Shown: piece by piece, positions 57,941 through 64,000 of the stretch
Layout of the letters: every line of letters starts with the position of its first letter
Numbering within the stretch: the stretch's first letter is position 1
Assembly (NCBI GenBank): GCA_019671005.1
Contig: CM033719.1
Location: 23,982,750-24,046,749 of the forward strand
DNA length: 64,000 nucleotides
Direction: 5' to 3'
From: Hibiscus mutabilis
Lineage: Eukaryota; Streptophyta; Magnoliopsida; Malvales; Malvaceae
Notes under the pieces: model-generated
Seen by the model: only the letters and a program-made list of their open reading frames with translations
The model's database searches: none
What the model was told of the DNA's origin: nothing
Made by a program: the position numbers and the translations under genes

Positions 57941-59171
57941 TGTAGCGATATCCTTTTCGCTAAAAAACGAGTTTTTATTTATTGTTTTGTTTTGAAAATA
58001 ATAATGTCTTTCGTGGGGTTTTGTAAAAACCGTATTTTATTTACTAAAATGGAGTCGCCACCGGCCACTTAGGTAGGCCGGACACCATAAAACCAGAGAT
58101 TTGAAAAGTGTTGGGTTTGGGAGTCGGTTACGGATGGGGAATGATTAGCACCTTCACACTGCCCAAAATTGGTACTTTAATAATTACCGCTTTATTAATA
58201 TTGGACTTTCCGGATTAAAGTGATGATTAAATTAAAATTTGGTTATAAGTGCGAGTAAATTTTAAAAGCCCCGTTATCTGAGAGTAAACGCCCAACCACC
58301 ATCAATATGCCTGATACTGGCCCCGTTTACGCTCGGATAAAAAGGCACCACATTGACAATTTATATATCTCGATATGCAATCTTAGTGAGCAAAATATAA
58401 AATATGGAAAATAATTTAAATACAATAAAAACACAAAAAAATATTAACATAATAAAATACTAATCTAACATAAATAAAATACTAATCTAAAACATACATA
58501 CATAAATATTAATCTAACTCATAAATAAAAACAAATCTAACATAAATAAAATGCTAACATTCATAAATATTAATCCAACACATAAATAAAAACAAATTTA
58601 ACATAAATAAAATATTAATATAAAACATAAATTTAAAACATAATAAATGCTAATCTAAAACATACAAACTAAAAACACAATTTTACATTAACTACTACTT
58701 CATTAAATCATAAAAATTACAACACAAATAAAAGGGAAGAAAATATACCTAATTAGGAGCTCGAATGACGAACCCCAACTGAACCCCACTGAGATCTATC
58801 ACGACCTCTCCAAAAAATTAACTAGACCAGACCCAAAATAGGACCCCGATCGAACCGGTTAGGACCGAGGACAGTGCCCTCAGTCCTTGGCTACCCGAGA
58901 ACCAAGCTCTCTTATTTGGGCATGCCTTAACCGGCTCCTCAATTGTGCCTATAATTACCCTCCATGCCTCCTATTTGTAGGCAATTGGGGGGCTTATGGG
59001 GGTGACGTGGACCACCCTCATCCACTGCTTTTTTTTGCTTTTTTAATTTTTTTTTACTTTTTTATATTATATTATTATTATTTTTTTGATTTTTCAATAA
59101 TTTTATATTAATAATAATACTATTAAAGTAATACTAATAACACTAAAACCCAGTCAAAATGAGTGATTATA
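57941..59171 (-). mobile_element. Element D LTR (3' LTR on minus strand)
   Basis: About 1.23 kb. In element sense it starts TATAATCACTCA (TG decayed to TA, or a border off by a few bases) and ends CGCTACA. It inserted after ATTGCATTG in the B LTR2; the TSD cannot be checked because the other end is outside. The plus-strand frame at 58887-59111 is low-complexity and not a gene. Confidence 0.8.
58440..58660 (-). repeat. AT-rich short repeats in D LTR
   Basis: ACATAAATAAAATACTAATCTAA-like units repeat about eight times with variation. Confidence 0.75.
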
Positions 59172-59185
59172 GTTGCCCCTCTTTT
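59172..59185 (-). promoter_or_regulatory. Polypurine tract of D
   Basis: Element-sense AAAAGAGGGGCAAC precedes the LTR and aligns with GCAAAGAGGGCCAGC of family C. Confidence 0.75.
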
Positions 59186-59315
59186 CTTGTTCTTGTGAAA
59201 CGAGAACAAAGCAAAGATAAAAAGCACTCATTTTTGACCTACTTCCTTGTCTTTGGCTTCGGAATCACGTGTTCTTCTGGAACTCTCCGCTCTTCCTTAG
59301 CTGAATCTTCAGGCT

Positions 59316-59710
59316 TGTAAGCTCTTCCTATATAGAACTTCGTCACCTTCTGATCTTAGAGCTACAGGCTCTTCCTATATAGAACCCTTCACTTTGAAGC
59401 CTCGAGTTATGAGTCCCTCCTATATAGAACTTTTCACTTTGAGACGGTAAAGCTTGGAGTCATTCCTATATAGAACTCTTCACCTTCAACGCGGCAGGTT
59501 TTTCCTATATAAAACCTTTTACGCCACGGATGGATTCTTCCGACTGGGAGTTCCTCCTATATAGAACTGCTAGTCTTCAAACCCTGGAGCTGCTAGTCCT
59601 TCCTATATAGAACTTTTAGCTTTTGAAATCTCATAGTTACGGGTTCTTCCTATATAGAACCTTTCACTGCGAGGGCTTGAAAATACAGGCCCTTCCTATA
59701 TAGAACCTTT
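59316..59710 (-). repeat. 46-bp-period TTCCTATATAGAAC hairpin repeats in D
   Basis: Nine units spaced mostly 45-47 bp. Each has TTCCTATATA flanked by short arms that tend to pair: GGTTT/AAACC (59497-59516), AGTTC/GAACT (59549-59568), GGTTC/GAACC (59642-59661); others pair with one or two mismatches. Lies next to the polypurine tract in the D 3' region. Confidence 0.88.
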
Positions 59711-59722
59711 ATCCTTGAATTA

Positions 59723-61095
59723 GGGGTTCACGCCAAGCTGGCTACCGATTCTTCTGGACTCACGCTACTAAGGCTGCCAAAATCTTTCTTCAATTTTGGG
59801 GATTCACGCCGACAATGGCTACTGATCGTTCTAAAAATTTGGGGATTCATGCCAAAAATGGCTACCAATCTTTCTGGACTCACGCTACTATAGCTGCCAA
59901 ACTTTCTTCAAATTTGGGGATTCACGCCGAAAATGGCTACCGATCTTTCTTCAATTTGGGGATTCATGCCGAAAATAGCTACCAATCTTTCTGGACTCAC
60001 GCTGCTAAGGCTGCCGAAATCTTTCTTCAATTTGGGGATTCACGTCGAAAATGGCTATCGATCTTTCTGAACTCACGCTGCTAAGGCTGCCGAAATCTTT
60101 CTTTAAATTTGGGGATTCACGCCGAAAATGGCTACCGAACTTTTTGGACTCACGCTGCTAAGGCTGACAAAATCTTTCTTCAATTTGTGGATTCACGCCG
60201 AAAATGGCTACTGATCTTTCTTCAAATTTGGGTATTCACGATTAAAATGGCTACCGAACTTTCTAGACTCACGCTGCTAAGGCCACCAAAATCTTTCTTC
60301 AAATTTGAGGATTCATGCCAAAAACGGTTACCGAACTTTTTCAAATTTGGGGATTTACGCCAAAAATGGCTACCGATCTTTCTTCAATTTGGGGATTCAT
60401 GCTGAAAATGGCTACCGATCTTTCTGGACTCGCGCTGCTAAGGCTTCCAAAATCTTTATTTAATTTGGGGATTCACACTGAAAATGGCTACCGATTATTC
60501 TTCAAATTTAGGGATTCACGCCGAAAATGGCTACCGATCTTTCTTCAATTTGGGGATTCACGCTAAAAATGGCTACCGATCTTTCTGGACTCACTCTGCT
60601 AAGGCTGCCAAAATTTTCTTTAATTTTGGGGATTCACGCCAAAAATGGCTACCGATCTTTCTTCAATTTGGGGATTAACGCCGAAAATGGCTACCGATAT
60701 TTCTGGACTCACGCTGCTAAGGCTACCAAAATCTTTCTTCAATTTGGGGATTCACGCCGAATATGGCTACCGATCTTTCTAGACTCACACTGCTAAGGCT
60801 GCCGAAATCTTTCTTCAATTTGGGGATTCACGTCAAAAATGGCTATTGATCTTTCTTCAAATTTGGGGATTCACGCTGAAAATGGCTACCAAACTTTCTG
60901 GACTCACGCTGCTAAGGCTGCTGAAATCTTTCTTCAAATTTGGGGATTCACGTCGAAAATGGCTACCGAACTTTCTTCAAATTTAGGGATTCACGCCGAA
61001 AATGGCTACCGATCTTTCTTCAAATTTGGGGATTCATGCCGAAAATGGCTACCAATCTTTCTGGGCTCACACTACTAAGGCTGCCGATCTTTTCT
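59723..61095 (-). repeat. 42-43 bp minisatellite in D 3' region, shared core with C
   Basis: About 30 units of two related types: GATTCACGCCGAAAATGGCT(ACC) and GACTCACGCTGCTAAGGCTG(CC). On the element strand the core GGTAGCCAT..CGGCGTGAATCC matches the minisatellite of family C (37920-38620). Open frames of up to 98 codons across it are by-products of the period being close to a multiple of 3. Confidence 0.93.
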
Positions 61096-61179
61096 TTCTT
61101 TAGTAAATTCTTTGACAATTCTTCAAATACCTGTCTAAAAATAAGCAAAAATTGACATGCCCCTATCTATATGATGCAT

Positions 61180-61345
61180 GCAATGTAATGTTTTCTTTCT
61201 CCTCCTTTTTTCTCTTTTCTCTTTTTTCTTTTTCTTTTCTCTTTTTTTCCTTCAATTTCTTCTTATTTTTTCTTTTTCTTTTCTTTTTTTTCTTCTCCCT
61301 CTCTTTCTTTCTCTCTTTTTCTTTTTTCTCTCTTTTTTCTTTTAG
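61180..61345 (-). repeat. Pyrimidine tract (purine-rich on D sense strand)
   Basis: About 165 bp of T and C with few exceptions. Equivalent in place to the purine tract in C. Confidence 0.88.
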
Positions 61346-62524
61346 CCCTCTTTTGTTCTAAAGTCATACACACTGAAAGGTCGTTCCTCAGATTTCTTCA
61401 TCTCTTTACTTCTTCACTGTATGCTCTTAAATCCTCATTTGATCAATCACTTTGAATCTAGATTAACATGCTTTCAAACCTTTTGTGCGGAAGGCTTTCT
61501 TGTCTTCAGGGTTATCACCCATGATCTTCTGGTTCTTATATTATTCTTATAAGAACCCTTGTCATCTTCTTCGCTTGTCGTTGCCCCATTCAACCACGGG
61601 CTCCACTGCTTTGAATTTTCTGACCCATCATACAAAGCCTTGATCTATTTCTAGTCACCAGGGTGAGCCAAAATGCTTCCATCCCCTGAGCTCATCCTTG
61701 ATCTTCTCGTAACATTTCGACGGGAACTAACTCTCGGTCCCTATGCATTAAATCTCATCATCATTCATTTTTAAAGTAATGCAAAAGGCAATCTACTTGT
61801 GTATATTTAAAAAAAATAATGATTGTTTGAAAATATAATAGTAATTTTGAAAATCACAACTTGGAGGGGATACCAAACATTTTGAAAACATTGTTTGGAA
61901 CAAATGGTAAACATCTTTTTTTCTTTCTTTTTTTAAGGACCAAACATTTTTAAAAAATTAATGTTTGGAGAATGGTAAACAAAATTCGAAGTATATTGCC
62001 TTACATTTTAAAAACTAATGTTTGGGGAAATGGTAAACATCAAAACTTTGGGAGAAAATGTCAAACCTTTAAAACATGTTTGCCCCCAATATATCAAACA
62101 CCATAGCACATATGCTTCAAATTGCGAGAGATCAAATCTAATGAAGCTCATATTTAGAAGATCTTGACCATTGTGGAGATATATGCAAATGTATAGTTTC
62201 TTCTGGTCTAATAGGCTTTTGAGAGGAACAACCCTACCTAGTTTCTACCCCGTTTAAGGTGGCTCTCTTAATCTCACTATCTCACCATGACCCATCCTTC
62301 CCTCATTTGGGTGTCGATCAAGCACTTCGAAGTTTGACGTTCCTTGAAGCAAAGTTAACCTTTATAGGCGGAATGAAATCTGAAGACATTCTCATTCAAC
62401 TTGGATATCTATGGATGATCAGAATGGTCTTTGGGGTCTTGTAATGTAGGCCTTTGGTTTATGGTTAAGTGAAACAATATTTCTGTACTTGTGTAACTTG
62501 GATATGCCCATTATTCCTTCCATT
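61346..62524 (-). other. D internal non-coding region
   Basis: No coding motif on either strand. Within it, 61860-62070 repeats AATGTTTGG...ATGGTAAACA three times with inverted CCAAACATT partners; the rest is unremarkable. Confidence 0.5.
61860..62070 (-). repeat. CCAAACATT/AATGTTTGG inverted repeats
   Basis: Three imperfect hairpins. The clearest is CCAAACATT to AATGTTTGG (61942-61970) with an A/T-only loop. Confidence 0.7.
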
Positions 62525-63365
62525 TTTTGGATCACTCTAGACTGCCCGTTTTCGGGTTTTCACCCTAGAGTTCATTTCCTTTCTTTTTTTACTGTAGCCT
62601 GCCCTGCATTCTGGCTATGTACTGATGTTTGTTTTCTGTTCAAGAATGTTTGATCCTCTAAAACTCCTCGAAACTGAGATTTCTTGAATGAAGGACTACG
62701 AATACATTTCTGGAAATCTTGTGATTGGCACGCCCATATGAAATGTTATACTTTCTTTATTCTTTTCTCTTCTTTTTTATTTTCTTCTTTTTCATTTTTT
62801 CTCTTGGATCGCTCTAGACTGCCCATTTTTGGGTTTTCGCCCAGAGGTCACTTCCTTCTTCTGTACCTTCAGATCAGTGTATTTTGGTTGGATATTGATG
62901 CACGCATGCTCAGACAGACTACTCTTTTTCTTCATTTTTAGGATCACTCTAGACTGCCTATTTTTGGGTTTTCACCCTATAGGTCATTTCCTTTTTCGAA
63001 ATTGGCAATCTTCAGGCCGACTTGTCTTGACTTGGCTTCAAATTGAGCTTCTATACTAATTTTCAAAACTGATATTTACTTGAAATGTGGATTCCTTGTG
63101 TCTCTTGCTCATAGTTGAAGTCTCGTTCTTGTATTGTTTGATCTGTGTGTGAAGCATATACAATATTCTTTCTTTCTTTTTCTTTTTTCTTTTTTTTCCT
63201 TTTTCTTTCCTTTTTTCCTCTTTTTTTCTTCCTTTTTTCTCTCTCTCTCTTTTTCTTTTTCTTCTTCTTTTTATTTTATTTTTATTTTTTTCTTTTATTC
63301 TCTTTTTTTTGTTTTATTTTTTTTGTTTTAGGCTGCCCATTTTGGGTTTTTAGCCTTGAATCTCT
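62525..63365 (-). repeat. GACTGCCCATTTTTGGGTTTT interspersed repeats in D
   Basis: CTAGACTGCCC / TTTTGGGTTTTCACCCT blocks occur at about 62538, 62815, 62950 and 63330, each followed by a CATTTCCTTT-like stretch. Diverged long tandem units similar in style to the ~330-bp repeats of C. Confidence 0.75.
63165..63335 (-). repeat. Second pyrimidine tract in D
   Basis: About 170 bp almost purely T and C. Open frames here are low-complexity artefacts. Confidence 0.88.
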
Positions 63366-64000
63366 TTCTTCTTATTCAAGTCTATAAATGTATCCTCGAA
63401 TCAACACGTATCTATATTGGGTATTGATGCTATCTTCCGCTCGAAGTTAATTGCCTCTCTACAGCTCTTCTGATATCTACTCGATCTGGATTGCTTCGGC
63501 CTTCTGATTGCCATTTTTCTTATTTTCTTTTGTTTTTCGTTTGGACATATCCTTGTTTTCAACCACTTTCTTCTAATGATTTTCTAATCTTCGTATCCAA
63601 TCTGTCTGGTCTCATCTCTGTCTTCTGGTAAAGTAAAAGAATACCATTCTTCGTCACATTCACAGATGTCCTGAGAAAGCCTTAAGGGGTAGAGGTTTAG
63701 GGTCAACTCTCGTTTCAAGGATCTTAAATGACAAGTGCCTGAGAAGATAAATTCCTAAAATGGGAACTGCCCATTGTCTAAACACTCGTTTTGTTCCTCT
63801 GTTGGCCTAAGTAAACTAGCAGATACTCACATTTACAGTATCCCCACAACATTCAATCTCTTCTAAATATATGCAACTTAGATTTGATCTTTGGATCTGA
63901 AGCAAATGTATTGTTGCATTCAAAATTCAATGACCTGGTATAGAAATGATATATACATATGTCTATTCAAAAATGCGTGTATATGAATATGGGAGAACAA
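63366..64000 (-). other. D internal sequence to window end
   Basis: 635 bp with no recognised feature; probably more 3' non-coding sequence of D. Confidence 0.4.

Larger units (their letters stand above)
57941..64000 (-). mobile_element. Element D: Ogre/Tat-like retrotransposon, minus strand, partial
   Basis: On the minus strand the LTR ends GCTACA at 57941, and the reverse complement resembles the C LTR end (GGTGGCGACTCC, TTTATGGTGTCCGG). Internal 3' sequence beyond 59171 has a polypurine tract, tandem repeats and purine-rich tracts in the same order as C. The element continues beyond the window. No coding block is recognisable in the 4.8 kb of internal sequence visible. Confidence 0.85.

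Noticed and set aside
59815..61078. Six plus-strand open frames of 64-98 codons
   Set aside because: They are produced by the minisatellite period and have repeated peptides only; opposite to the D sense strand.
61152..61361. Phe/Leu/Ser-rich hydrophobic frame resembling a membrane protein
   Set aside because: It is a translation of a T/C tract. The same applies to 63134-63387 and 58887-59111.

Overview
The window is plant nuclear heterochromatin: about 64 kb, AT-rich, with no host gene that I can recognise and almost every stretch assignable to a transposable element. The organism is a dicot-like plant. Evidence is an Ogre/Tat-type element with a tRNA-Arg-like primer site, Tekay/Del-type chromoviruses with ~3 kb LTRs and initiator-tRNA-Met primer sites, a degraded Ty1/copia element, and a CACTA transposon with Transposase_24 and DUF4216 remnants. 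The species cannot be fixed from sequence alone; Malvaceae is only a guess.

Layout. 1-8970: family A, a Ty3-type chromovirus-like derivative in a tandem arrangement (internal 3' part, complete LTR 1593-3901, shrunken internal region 3902-7727, truncated LTR 7728-8970). 8975-8992: an 18-bp templated filler. 8993-12485: a 5'-truncated, stop-riddled Ty1/copia element with its 3' LTR. 12486-12748: unassigned. 12749-15608: the 3' half of a CACTA transposon, genes on the minus strand.

15609-57940 is a nest. A family B element entered the CACTA gene; a giant family C insertion (15615-53852, TSD gtaac) lies 6 bp inside the B LTR; a 10.6-kb Tekay-like element G (15808-26426, TSD gcttt) lies in the first C LTR; and a 3.56-kb solo LTR (TSD aagag) lies in each C internal region. 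C is not one element but a tandem LTR-internal-LTR-internal-LTR array. Its internal regions keep only a broken Ogre-type gag and an ORF1-like piece; pol is absent. B has two long LTRs around only 245 bp, retaining primer site, a truncated gag start and a polypurine tract. From 57941 to the window end lies element D on the minus strand, another Ogre/Tat-like element seen only as LTR plus a repeat-rich 3' non-coding region.

No element here encodes an intact autonomous set. G is nearest, but has frame breaks, several stops and a lysine in place of the integrase catalytic glutamate.

The most interesting signals are structural: arrays of small hairpins with covarying stems inside the LTRs (tetraloop hairpins in the solo LTR and G, a GTACCGATAC hairpin array in A, a 46-bp-period hairpin array in D), a stem-loop of fixed geometry shared by four different LTR families, a 42-43 bp minisatellite shared by the 3' regions of C and D, and paralogue differences between the two C units that fall mostly at CAG/CTG sites and homopolymers, which looks like a sequencing signature.
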